10,800 bases of DNA from Falciphora oryzae (lineage: Eukaryota; Ascomycota; Sordariomycetes; Magnaporthales; Magnaporthaceae), in NCBI GenBank assembly GCA_000733355.1, contig JNVV01000088.1, positions 80,800 to 91,599 of the forward strand. The letters run 5' to 3'. Of the stretch, positions 1 through 7,281 are shown piece after piece (positions within the stretch are counted from its first letter, which is position 1; each line of letters starts with the position of its first letter). The position numbers and the translations under genes are program-made. Under the pieces are notes generated by a model. It did not search any database. It saw only the letters and a list, made by a program, of their open reading frames with translations, and was not told the origin of the DNA.

Positions 1-176
1 GCTTACTAGCAAGGAGCGCCGGAATGCGGCCCGACTTCCGTGTGCCTTCGGGTTTAATCTGCTAGCCGCCTTAATAGCAACATGTAGCCTAGTGTTAAGC
101 TTAGGTAGCGCTAGCACGTCATATGCCCCTTGGGAGGCAGGGACTGGTAGATCCCGATATAATGACGTTAAATATA

Positions 177-194
177 CTCTCTCTCTCTCTCTCT
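177..194. repeat. (CT)9 microsatellite
   Basis: Nine uninterrupted CT dinucleotides, followed by TTCTC. A simple sequence repeat with no sign of a gene around it. Confidence 0.95.
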
Positions 195-313
195 TTCTCG
201 GTTAACGTCCGATGGTTGCCGATAAATGGAACCAGTCCAATTAACGGTAAACGGTAATTTTAATCGCCTGGTAGTGTCGGCAGGGCTCGGCGTACCTAAC
301 GCATGGTAGGTAT

Positions 314-562
314 TTAACCTACCGCTTTTGGCGGTGCTTTAACTGCGGTCGCGTCGCCATATGGAAATCCGCGCGAAGGCATCGCCAACCCGCAAAGGGA
401 AGCTCCGAGCGGTGGACTTACAACGCACGCTTTAACCTCGATTACGGCCGTTTTTAAACCACAACGCACGCTTTTTTTTTTTCCCTCTCGCAACCCGCCG
501 CTTACGGCACGCGGACCTACTTTTACGAGCGCGCTCGGATTCGCGCCCGTCGCGCCCTCCAT
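314..562 (-). CDS. Unrecognised short open frame interrupted by the retrotransposon (doubtful)
   Basis: This is an 82-residue minus-strand frame from an ATG at 560-562 to TAA at 314-316. I do not recognise the product; it is Ala/Gly/Val/Lys-rich with no clear domain, signal peptide or membrane segment. The frame is also open upstream of the ATG up to the retrotransposon boundary. If the element and one copy of the CCGAT duplication are removed, it continues in frame into the right flank for 12 more codons, until TGA at 7618-7620, giving about 104 codons. The retrotransposon therefore landed inside an open frame, which may be part of an older gene or repeat, or chance in GC-rich sequence. Coding status is uncertain. 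Confidence 0.2.
   Translation of the reverse strand: MEGATGANPSALVKVGPRAVSGGLREGKKKSVRCGLKTAVIEVKACVVSPPLGASLCGLAMPSRGFPYGDATAVKAPPKAVG
420..474. repeat. 14-bp direct repeat pair
   Basis: The 14-mer ACAACGCACGCTTT occurs at 420-433 and again at 461-474, 41 bp apart. The second copy runs into a T-rich tract. It lies inside the minus-strand open frame 314-562, where it encodes the same short residue pattern only if the frames agree; 41 is not a multiple of three, so they do not. This argues against the repeat being protein-driven. Confidence 0.8.
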
Positions 563-587
563 CGTATCCTCAAATACGATTTCCTTT

Positions 588-592
588 CCGAT
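588..592. repeat. Target-site duplication, left copy (CCGAT)
   Basis: CCGAT immediately precedes the TG that begins the left LTR and is identical to the five bases following the CA that ends the right LTR (7577-7581). A 5-bp duplication is usual for Ty3/gypsy integrases and fixes both element boundaries. Confidence 0.95.
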
Positions 593-887
593 TGTAACAA
601 GGGGTTAAAGACGGCTTGGAGAAAGAATTTCTAGATTGCAGATAATCTTTCTATGGGCTCAAAAGATGCTTAAGGAAGAAGGAATCTCTCGTAAAAAACA
701 TAGGAGATGGCAGGGTTTATATAGACCCTTTGTGATCCGTGCAAAGTATCGAATACATGATTCACACTGCCTTCCAACCTTCACCGCTTGGCCTTGGGGC
801 CGTTAACCGCCTATGCGGGTCTCCGAACCTCCGTAAGGCCGACTCGTGATGCCGACTAGTTAGGTCTACGGGTTCTTCCGTGTAACA
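593..887 (-). repeat. 3' LTR (left copy)
   Basis: A 295-bp terminal repeat that is the downstream LTR in the element's own minus orientation. It starts TGTAACA and ends TGTAACA on the plus strand, giving the canonical TG...CA ends. It differs from the right copy by 23 transitions and no gaps. It holds the minus-strand TATATAAA (723 to 716) and the intact 12-nt self-primer complement at 642-653. Its first 32 bp, in element orientation, also encode the last 10 codons and the stop (TAG, 856-858) of the polyprotein frame. Where copies differ, this LTR carries the A/T state at 11 sites, nine of them A where the right copy has G. Confidence 0.97.
716..723 (-). promoter_or_regulatory. TATA box of the 3' LTR copy
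   Basis: TATATAAA read on the minus strand, inside a near-palindrome GGGTCTATATAAACCC that is unchanged in both LTRs. In this copy it would point transcription outward into the left flank. Confidence 0.5.
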
Positions 888-902
888 CTATCCTCCTCTT
901 CC
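888..902 (-). promoter_or_regulatory. Polypurine tract (plus-strand primer)
   Basis: In element orientation GGAAGAGGAGGATAG abuts the 3' LTR directly. A purine run here survives RNase H digestion and primes plus-strand DNA synthesis in LTR elements. Only the T near its end breaks the purine run. It lies inside the polyprotein reading frame, so it also encodes residues near the C terminus. Confidence 0.85.
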
Positions 903-989
903 TAGGGCGCGTCTCGAGTCCTTCCGAGGCCCGTTTAAAGGATGCGGCCGTGCCTATATCTTGTAGCACGCGGGGGTCCTTAGGCTTGT

Positions 990-1200
990 TGGGGTTAAGC
1001 CGATAAAAAGCAATAACGTGCTGCTTAGATCCGTTGGTATCGAAATGCTCCTAAGGTTCCCACGTCCAATCCTTTTTGCGTAGGTAATCCTCCTACTGGA
1101 CAAAGTAACGAACCTTTCCGCTTGTATCCATAAAATCCATAACTTTTTTTATAACGAAATCTCTTATAACCGAAGGGGCTTCTTGTAATACCTGGTCAGG
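990..1200 (-). pseudogene. Chromodomain at the C terminus of Pol, interrupted by two stops
   Basis: After the integrase GPF module, the frame continues into a segment with chromodomain features: a hydrophobic start (VIKKVMDF, about 1130-1155), an RYFVQ strand (1096-1110), a stop at 1093-1095 where family members usually have the cage tryptophan of the V-x-W motif, then EDYLRKKD, WTWEP at 1054-1068, a second stop at 1051-1053 and a C-terminal helix-like HVIAFYRL. WEP preceded by a charged GY/DY-like turn is the hallmark of this fold. Chromodomains on fungal chromovirus integrases bind methylated histone H3 and bias insertion toward marked chromatin; that role is family knowledge, not shown here. 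A degenerate chromodomain lacking part of the aromatic cage is possible, since the stop falls exactly on a cage position. Confidence 0.8.
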
Positions 1201-1269
1201 GTTAGGTCGTGCTTGAATGCCAGAGCGGTAGGGCTCGATAAGGGATACGTGAAAAGCGTTATGGATTTT

Positions 1270-2349
1270 TTAAGTTTTAAACAGGGCTAGTCGTACCGCC
1301 GTGGAAAAGATGACCTTAAGGATCCGGAAGGGCCCGAGCATTTTGGCATCGAGTTTCTTGGCAAGGCGACGGGTCTTTATGTGCCGAACGTTTAGTATAA
1401 CAAGCTGTCCTTCGGTAAAGACCGGCGAAGGGCCTTTTTTTTTATCGGCCCAATGCTTCATCCGTTCCCGGGCTTTCTCGAGGTGCCGTTTGGCTTCTTC
1501 GTGCACTTGGGTCATCCAATGCCGGTAAAGTTGGCTTGCTGGATTGCGTATTCGTTTTAGGAAAGGGGGATTATTGGAAGCTGGGTGGTACTTGTAGTTG
1601 GCAAAAAAAGGAGTAATGGAAGTATTTGCCGAAAATGTATTATTATAGGCAAATTCCGCCGTAGGTAACAGCTCGACCCAATTAATTATTTCGTAATTTA
1701 CGAAAGACTTAAGGTAGGCCTTTAGGCTTTGGTTAAGCCTTTCGGTTTGTCTATCCGTTTGGGGATAGAAGGCAGTGCTCATTTTTAGTTTAATGCTTAC
1801 CAAACGGAGGAAATCTTTTTACAAGTGGCTTGTAAATCTGGAATTTTTATTAAAGATAATATCTAGAGGCACACCGTGCAATCGCTAGTATTTTTTGGCG
1901 AAAATGCGGATAAGGTTATCCGACTTTTTACCTTCGATTTTAAGGGGGACGAAATGCGCCATTTTGGTAAAGGGGTTTACCATTACCCAGATTAAATCGC
2001 ATTTATCGCTTAAAGGGAGGTCCGTGATGAAGTCCATGGCTACCGTCTTCCAGGGCTGGTAATGCAGCTTTATAGGTTGTAGGGGTCCAAAGGGGGTATG
2101 CTTTGGGGCTTTATTGCGTTGGCACTCCAGGTATCCCTTTACGTATTCCCGGATTTTTGCCTTGATATTGGGCCACCAAAAGTGCCGAGTAATTAATTCG
2201 AGGGTTTTATCTATACCTATATATCCAGCGACTTTTGTATTATGTTCGGATTTGAGGATTTCCTTTTGTAGGGCTTCCGTTAGCACCCATAGCCTTTCCT
2301 TATAATAAAGGAAGCTATCCTCAACTTTTTCACCCTTTTCGGGCTTTTA
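1270..2349 (-). pseudogene. Integrase (zinc-binding domain, DDE core, GPF module), inactivated
   Basis: The N-terminal zinc domain is visible at about 2110-2250: EHN, AGYIG, WWPNI and GYLEC. The family pattern H-H-C-C is reduced to one His and one Cys, because Tyr stands at the second His (2221-2223) and the first Cys (2131-2133); each is one transition away. In the DDE core the first Asp is present (MDFITDLP, Asp at 2032-2034). The second position, in DIIFNKNSRF, is Asn (1849-1851). The Glu of QTER is present (1741-1743). Stops interrupt at 1885, 1819 and 1270. Near 1290-1345 AKMLGPFRILKVI is the GPY/F module typical of Ty3/gypsy integrases. The longest uninterrupted piece is 1270-1803. The protein once cut and joined element DNA ends to the host genome; this copy could not. 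Confidence 0.93.
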
Positions 2350-2639
2350 GAAGCGGCCTTGGTATTTGGAATCCGATATACCAGTTTGTTTAACTTTGTT
2401 AGTAAATTCCGTAGCCCATTTTAGGATTGGAATATTATAAAGCCGGCTTGGGGATAGGAGGAAAGAAGGTGCTTTTTGCGGCAAAGCTTTTTCCATAAGG
2501 TTATTTTTTTGTCCTTTTAGGGCCGAAATTTTTGCTAGGAAGTGTTTTTTTTGCAGGATCGTTGTAATCGGCTGATCCTTACTCCCCCTTTTTTTAGGCT
2601 TGTGCTGGGGTAATTTCGATAGCATATTAGCTTTTTCAT

Positions 2640-3078
2640 TTTGCTTTCCTGGCCGGTAGTTAATTATAAACCAATAACTAGCTAGTTATTGTGCCCATCT
2701 AGTTTGCTTTCGATTAAGGACTTTAGCCGTTAGGAAATATTCGAGGTTCCGGTGATCCGTATAAACCTTTATCCGGTGCTTTGCCCTTTTGAGGTAATGC
2801 TTTCATTTTGCGAAATAATCGACGATTGCTAAAAGCTTTTTATCGTGGATTTCGTAGTTGATTTCGGCAGGTGACATTTTGCGCGAATGGAAAGCAATGG
2901 GGTGCAGTTTGTTGGTTTCGGGGTCCCTTTGGGATAGCACCCTTCCAAAGGCAAAGTCCGAAACGTTTACCTCGATTTGCGCCGGGAGAAACGGATCGAA
3001 ATGCCGGAGTATCGGAGGCAAAACGAAAGCGATTTTAAAAGCTTCGAAGGCTTGTTCCATTTCGGGGGTCCATCGCTA
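2640..3078 (-). pseudogene. RNase H domain, inactivated
   Basis: After the RT thumb, the frame holds VNVSDFAFGRVLSQ (about 2930-2970), HPIAFHSRKMSPAEINY and EIHDKKLLAIVDYF (2810-2870), then RHDTYVK- and KANMLSKLP-type segments that end Ty3/gypsy RNase H. This enzyme removes RNA from RNA/DNA hybrids during reverse transcription. Family members have Asp in the first motif and Glu in the K-E-L-L motif; here these are Asn (2965-2967) and Lys (2836-2838), both explicable by one G-to-A change in the sense strand. Stops lie at 3076, 2803 (the only TGA) and 2686. The domain is certainly nonfunctional. Confidence 0.9.
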
Positions 3079-3099
3079 TTGGCTTTTTGGCAGGGCGTT

Positions 3100-3900
3100 A
3101 GCCGTCGTTATAGGCCTAACGATTCCTAAAAACCCTTTAATAAACCTCCTATAAAAGTTGGCAAAGCCGACGAACGACTGGGAGTTTTTAAGGCAGTTGG
3201 GGGTCTTTTATTGGATAATAGCATTAACTTTGTTTTTGGATATTGCGATGCCCTCGGGTCCTATTATGTAACCAAAGAACTCGACTTCGTGTACCTTCCA
3301 AACGTATTTGCGAGGGGCTACGGCCAGGTTATGTTTGGTAAAGCGGCGAAGCACCTTTTTTACCAAACTATCGTATTATTCTTTAGTTTTTGCGTATATT
3401 AGGAGGTTATCCAAATACATAAGGAGCCCGGCATCGATAAAATCTATAAAAATATGGTTTATCATGCTTTGGAAGGTGGCGGGGGCGTTGATAAAGCCTA
3501 TAGGCATAACCGTGAACTTAAAGACGCTGTATTTGCAGCGGAAGGCCGTAAGCTATTCGTGCCCTTTTTTTATCCGAATTAGGTTAAACCCAGTTTTGAG
3601 GTCGATTTTCGTTTTCCATTTGGCGTTCCGAAATCGATCCTGGAGCTCCGTAATAAGCGGGATAAAGCACCGAATCGGAATCGTTTTAGCGTTTACGTCC
3701 CTGTAGTCGACCACCACTTTTAAGGGATCGAGGGGGTTTTTCTTTTCTGCGAACATAAGGGGCGAACTGTTGGCAGTTTTGCATGGCCTAACCTTGCCGG
3801 TTCGCATATGCTTTTCCAGCTAAGGTTTTAAAACGTCCAGCTCCCTTTGGCTTATTTGGTATAAGGGGCTATGGGTTAATTGGGCTCTTTCCTTTAGGTG
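3100..3900 (-). pseudogene. Reverse transcriptase domain, inactivated
   Basis: The fingers/palm start is clear in 3553-3807: RTGKVRPCKTANSSPLMF, VVVDYRDVNAKTI, FIPLITELQDRF and TKIDLKTGF, with the first catalytic Asp at 3601-3603. After a stop at 3553-3555 the frame resumes with VFKFTVMPIGFINAPATFQ, a canonical palm motif. The catalytic loop reads MYLDNLLIY (3394-3420); the family has two consecutive Asp, and here the second is Asn (3406-3408, AAC), one G-to-A change away. Further stops occur at 3820, 3376 and 3208. The thumb segment with [12 protein letters not shown] follows at about 3140-3195. The order and motif spacing match Ty3/gypsy RT, and no internal deletion is apparent. Confidence 0.95.
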
Positions 3901-4239
3901 AATTTCGTAGTCCTAAGGCTGATAATTGGGAAAACGGGTAGCGGCCGCTTCCGTCATAATAGGAAGGAACTCCCTAAACTCCTCTGGTACCGATTCGAGG
4001 CCGTCCGAATCTGCTTTGGCCACTTCCTTAGGGGAAGGAATACTATGCCCGTACTTAATGGCTGCAATAACTGCGGGTTCGACCGTTTTTATATCCTCCC
4101 GAAGGCGTAAGCCTTTTAGGGGCCGTAAGTCCTGTAGCTTCCGGGCCCGGGGCTTGTTGCACTTCCGGCATTTGTCCGAATCTATGCGGATATCCCGAAG
4201 GTCGCGATCTAATAAGCCTAACGGTGGGTGTTGCCTTTG
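3901..4239 (-). pseudogene. Protease-RT linker of Pol
   Basis: The frame between protease and RT is open except for TAG at 3913-3915 and TAG at 4240-4242. It encodes a hydrophilic stretch rich in Arg, Lys and Asp, with a KCRKCNK cluster at about 4150-4172 and REFLPIMTEAAA near 3940-3980. The Cys pair may be chance: no partner His/Cys pair at finger spacing is visible. Ty3/gypsy elements commonly carry a poorly conserved linker here. No function is assigned. Confidence 0.6.
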
Positions 4240-4560
4240 CTATGCGAAGGGTAGGATAACGTCGCAATCTGGATCCGTAGGACTAACTTCGAACGTTTTT
4301 GTAAAATAGTGCGTTTTGTGCCGGAGGGTAACGTCGACTATTAGTTGCTTTCCGGCTTTTAGTTTGACCGCCCCTAAAAAGGTAGTCATAATGCGGGGAA
4401 TAGCTTTGTTAACCAAATGCCCTGGAAGCTGCTTGGCTATTTTGTCCGAAATAACCTTCGTGTCGTTACCTCCGTCCAAAAGGACCCGAATAGGTATCTC
4501 CTTCGATCCCTTTGCCCGTATATACATACGGAGGATCGGCTTTGCGAGCTCTTTATCCGT
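4240..4560 (-). pseudogene. Aspartic protease domain of Pol
   Basis: The segment 4240-4527 reads IPIRVLLDGGNDTKVISDKIA, then GAVKLKAGKQLIVDVTL and DCDVILPFA. Its layout matches retroviral-type pepsin proteases: beta strand, catalytic D-x-G loop, hydrophobic strand, then a D-x-I-L-G-like C-terminal strand. The loop is Asp-Gly-Gly (Asp at 4474-4476) where most families have Asp-Ser-Gly or Asp-Thr-Gly. The final strand ends ILPFA followed by a stop (4240-4242), where families often have ILG and a Trp. The enzyme would have cut Gag-Pol into mature proteins. The Gly in the loop cannot be explained by a single transition from a Ser or Thr codon, so it may be native to this lineage. Confidence 0.8.
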
Positions 4561-4719
4561 TAGGGGCCTTCGGGCAACAGCGATAGTCGATGGTTGTTAA
4601 CAGTCATCGTCCGATTCCGAATTTAACAATTTAAAGATTCGTGTTTCGCTTGGGGCTTCCGAAACGAGGCTTGCAATTTTGGCCCTTTTAGCCTGTGGCT
4701 GTTCCTCCTATTCGTTTGT

Positions 4720-6918
4720 CGCAAAGCGTTTAAGGATAGACTTGGCTCCGGCCGTTTTTGCAGGTGCAGAAGGAAGTTCTTTGCCGTTGGTGTCCTTTTT
4801 GGCGTAGCATTCCAACGTATAGTGCTTTTCTTTTCCGCAGCGCCAGCAGTCGGCCTTAGCCAACTTTCGTGCGTCGATATCGCGTTGTTCGACCCCTTCG
4901 AGTGCTAGTTTGGTCGTAGTCCAAACGTTACTTTTTTTGTCGGCCTTATCGTTAGCTTTCTTTCCAGAACGGGAGTTTGAGGATGGATTTTGGCTTTTGT
5001 TTTTGGAGCTTTTGCTTTAGCGACGGCCCGCGTTCGAGCGCTCCGAAGTCGAAACGGGCTCGTTTTTTCCCTTATCCTTCGGGGTTAGCCCAGGGTCCTG
5101 GAGCATAACCTCGTGGATTTTGCCGGCTTCCTGGATTGCGGCGAGGAATTCTTCGTCCGTATCAGGGACTCCTCCGCAACGGGAATATACCAATTTGGTA
5201 ATTTCTTTTGGAAGGGTGCGGGAAATGTGCTCCCTGAACATGACGCCGGACCATTGGACTGCTTCGTTAAGGTTAAGGAGCTTAGTAAGGTACTAAACGG
5301 TATTTCCTTTGTATTTAAGCTCCCGCATTTTTTTAGCGTTGCGGTGGTGTTCGGTGGCGTCCCGGAAGCGTTCTTGTAGTGCCGCCGAATAGGCCCGCTA
5401 GTTGTTTTCGAGCTGCGCGCTTCGAAGGGACCGAAGGCGTTAATGGTGCCAAACTTGTGCGTTTTCCGTAAATAGGGACCCGACCCAGTTGACTTTAACT
5501 GTATCGTTAGGAAAGCTTTTGACGTAGGTTTCCATATAGGAGGTAACGCGAAGCTACTATAGCCTAAATTTAGCCAGGTCCTTGCCGTCGTAACTGGGTG
5601 GCTTATTAAGCTGGACTGGGTTGATGACGGCCGTAGGGATCGGATTACGCGGGCGAGCAGTTCCTTGTTGGATGGCTTTGATAAGGTCCCGCAAATCGGG
5701 GTCCTTGGAGGCCCGTCCGTTATTTTCGGGGGCATCGTTTTCCGAGGAGGAGTCCGAAGGTTTTGAAGGTTCCGAAGGAATAGCAATATGCTCGGGGGTT
5801 TCGTTAAGTGGCTTTTGGGAAAGCCCCTAAAGAAGTTCTCCGAGGCTTCCGGAGTGCCTGGGACCTGCCGTTGCGGCCTTGTACTGTTGTTAGGCAGCGG
5901 AGGCAATAGCCCGAACTTGTTGCCGTCGGAGGTTATCGGATGATAGGGGGTTTTGAAAACCCTGGCGTGATAATGCCGACGTTTTAAGCGCCGATTGGGG
6001 TAGCGGTTTTTCTGTAAAAGGGACGGGTTTTTCCTTTTTTGGAATGCTTTGACGTAAGCCCGGTGGAAGGGACGACCTTTGGAGGGCCGAAAGTACCGTA
6101 GCTGATTTAGGCCGCCTTCTTTGTGCCGCAAGTCGCCGGCTTTCCCGTACGGCGTCCCTAACGAGCTGATGCGTTTGGGCTAATATGCGCCGTTCGGCAT
6201 TAGTAAGGGCTTCGGGCGATACGTGTTTCTTAATTAGGAGATCTTGGATTTGGGCATCCTTATTAACGGCCTAGTTAGTAACTCCCTCCTCGAAGGTGGA
6301 AAGTCGTGTTTGTAGGTCTTGCAAGTGTTGTTGCTGTGCCCGAGTAACGTCCCGAAGCTGAACTAGGGCTTCCGAACGGGTTCGTTGTTCTCCGGCTAAA
6401 GTGGCGACCGTGGCCCAGATTTGTTGTGCAAATGCCTGGCTTTTTCCGATAATCCGTTGCCGGAATGCCTTTTGTTAATCGGCGGAAGCGATTAGGCCTT
6501 TTTTATATAAAGAAACGACGGTATGGTACGCGTGGGTGATGCGGTCGTAATGGGTCCTGATTTCGCGGATTTGTTCCCGATTGGCGAGGATTTCCTGGCT
6601 CACACCTCGGGATAGGGCCGAAATTGCTTCGTGCGTATTGATGAATTCCCGCTGGATTTCGGTTATCCAGCCCGGGGGGTTTTGAAGGCGTTCTACGGAT
6701 ATAAGGGCTTGTTGTTCGAGGGCTATGTCGAAGGGGGGTGCCGAATATAGGATAAGTGCCCTTTAATCGTCGAGCATAGGTGTATTTTGACGTTCTTTCG
6801 GTGTAGACCGGGAGGGGCCTTTGGGGGCTTTTCCGGCCGCTTTTTCAAATTGGGCCGGCATAGTATCAGCAGGCATATCGGAATCGCTAGGCAAAAAAGG
6901 GGATTCCATAGCCGGCAT
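4720..6918 (-). pseudogene. Gag: long N-terminal region, capsid-like domain and CCHC zinc knuckle
   Basis: Three parts are visible. An N-terminal region of roughly 440 codons (6918 to about 5600) is polar, Gln/Arg/Ser/Pro-rich, with a probable coiled-coil stretch around 6280-6370 (DVTRAQQQHLQDLQTRLSTF). A capsid-like region follows at about 5130-5620, with KPPSYDGKD, VTSYMETYVKSFPND, KVNWVGSLF, LKYKGNT, NEAVQWSG and FREHISRTLPKEI; this resembles the retrotransposon Gag domain (Retrotrans_gag). A canonical zinc knuckle, CWRCGKEKHYTLEC (C-x2-C-x4-H-x4-C), lies at 4807-4848 and would bind element RNA. Stops occur at 6763, 6475, 6271, 5890, 5827, 5557, 5554, 5440, 5398, 5293 and 5017. The N-terminal extension makes this Gag longer than that of compact relatives such as Tf1. 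The Gag/protease boundary is not visible. Confidence 0.85.
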
Positions 6919-7281
6919 GCTAAAGTCGTTTGGTAGGGAAGGAGATGTTGTTGCAGACGAGATGAGGGGGTCCGGTTCCCTGTATTCCTAGGCAGCGTAA
7001 AATCCCAAGGGTATAAGGGAGAATTTCCGGCCTCTTTTGGAATCCCGTGGTTTCTTTAGGGCGATTGAGAGGGTGAAACGACCCTCCTGTATATTCTTTT
7101 CGCTTTTACCCGTTCGAGAACACCGGTGACAGTTAAAGTGTTTATAGTGTGGCCCCAGGGTTTTATTCGCTAAAAAAGGCAACAGTTGGGGCTTAGGGGT
7201 ACCGACTGACAGGGCCTTTCCAAAGCTTAGGAGGAAAGATAGTAAGGCTTCCGTTAGGGGGCAAAGCGTAGAAAGATTATT
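6919..7281 (-). other. 5' leader of the element, unexpectedly open in the gag frame
   Basis: The stretch between the 5' LTR and the first in-frame ATG would be untranslated leader and packaging signal. However, the gag frame is open from 7293 (inside the LTR) to 6991, about 100 codons with no ATG, and is broken only by TAG at 6988-6990, of the kind the RIP-like process creates. It includes HYKHFNCHRCSRTGKS near 7100-7150. Either this is untranslated and open by chance, or the start codon was an ATG converted to ATA, or translation began at a non-AUG codon such as the TTG at 7180-7182. Confidence 0.4.
7269..7280 (-). promoter_or_regulatory. Primer-binding site, self-priming (Tf1 type)
   Basis: One nucleotide inside the 5' LTR, the element strand reads ATAATCTTTCTA. 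This is the exact reverse complement of 12 nt in the 3' LTR (642-653), about 60 nt from the LTR end and about 63 nt downstream of the TATA box, where an mRNA 5' end is plausible. In the 5' LTR the matching site (7331-7342) has one C/T mismatch. The site lacks the TGG that begins a tRNA-primed site. In Tf1 the first 11 nt of the mRNA fold back onto just such a site and are cleaved to make the primer. The mRNA start is inferred, not seen. Confidence 0.8.

Larger units (their letters stand above)
1..587. other. Left flank, no recognisable gene
   Basis: This flank of the retrotransposon shows no gene I can identify. It contains a (CT)9 microsatellite near 177-194, a 7-bp stem with a 5-nt loop at 305-323 (GGTAGGT/ACCTACC), a 14-bp direct repeat (420-433 and 461-474) and a minus-strand 83-codon frame described separately. 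Composition is mixed: 330-560 is rich in CpG, so the CpG depletion expected from ordinary methylcytosine decay is not evident here. Confidence 0.6.
856..6918 (-). pseudogene. gag-pol polyprotein, single frame with 28 premature stops
   Basis: All recognisable protein segments lie in one minus-strand frame (codon low coordinate congruent to 1 modulo 3) from an ATG at 6916-6918 to TAG at 856-858, 2,021 codons. In-frame stops begin at plus positions 6763, 6475, 6271, 5890, 5827, 5557, 5554, 5440, 5398, 5293, 5017, 4708, 4597, 4240, 3913, 3820, 3553, 3376, 3208, 3076, 2803, 2686, 2347, 1885, 1819, 1270, 1093 and 1051. Fifteen are TAG, twelve TAA and one TGA, as expected if CAA, CAG and TGG codons were hit by C:G-to-T:A changes. 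No frameshift separates Gag from Pol, so the ancestor probably made one Gag-Pol polyprotein, as Tf1 does. The start is uncertain: ATGs at 6907-6909 and further in are alternatives, and the frame is open 5' of 6918 back into the LTR apart from TAG at 6988-6990. Confidence 0.93.

Noticed and set aside
178..562. Possible CRISPR-like or tandem array from the CT run and the ACAACGCACGCTTT pair
   Set aside because: Only two copies of the 14-mer, with one 27-bp spacer and no further units; a chance or slippage duplication in a eukaryotic context.
3308..3706. 132-codon plus-strand frame with hydrophobic stretches
   Set aside because: It is antisense to the RT palm motifs and explained by complementing that coding sequence.
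3926..4309. 127-codon plus-strand frame opposite the protease-RT region
   Set aside because: It is antisense to coding sequence of the polyprotein, Arg/Ser-rich, with no domain; a shadow frame.
5085..6131. 348-codon minus-strand open frame, the longest in the window
   Set aside because: It is out of phase with the Gag-Pol frame, whose Gag capsid and coiled-coil motifs are recognisable across the same bases. Its product is Pro/Ser/Lys/Arg-rich with no domain. RIP-type changes make stops mainly in the frame that holds CAA, CAG and TGG codons, leaving this phase open by default.
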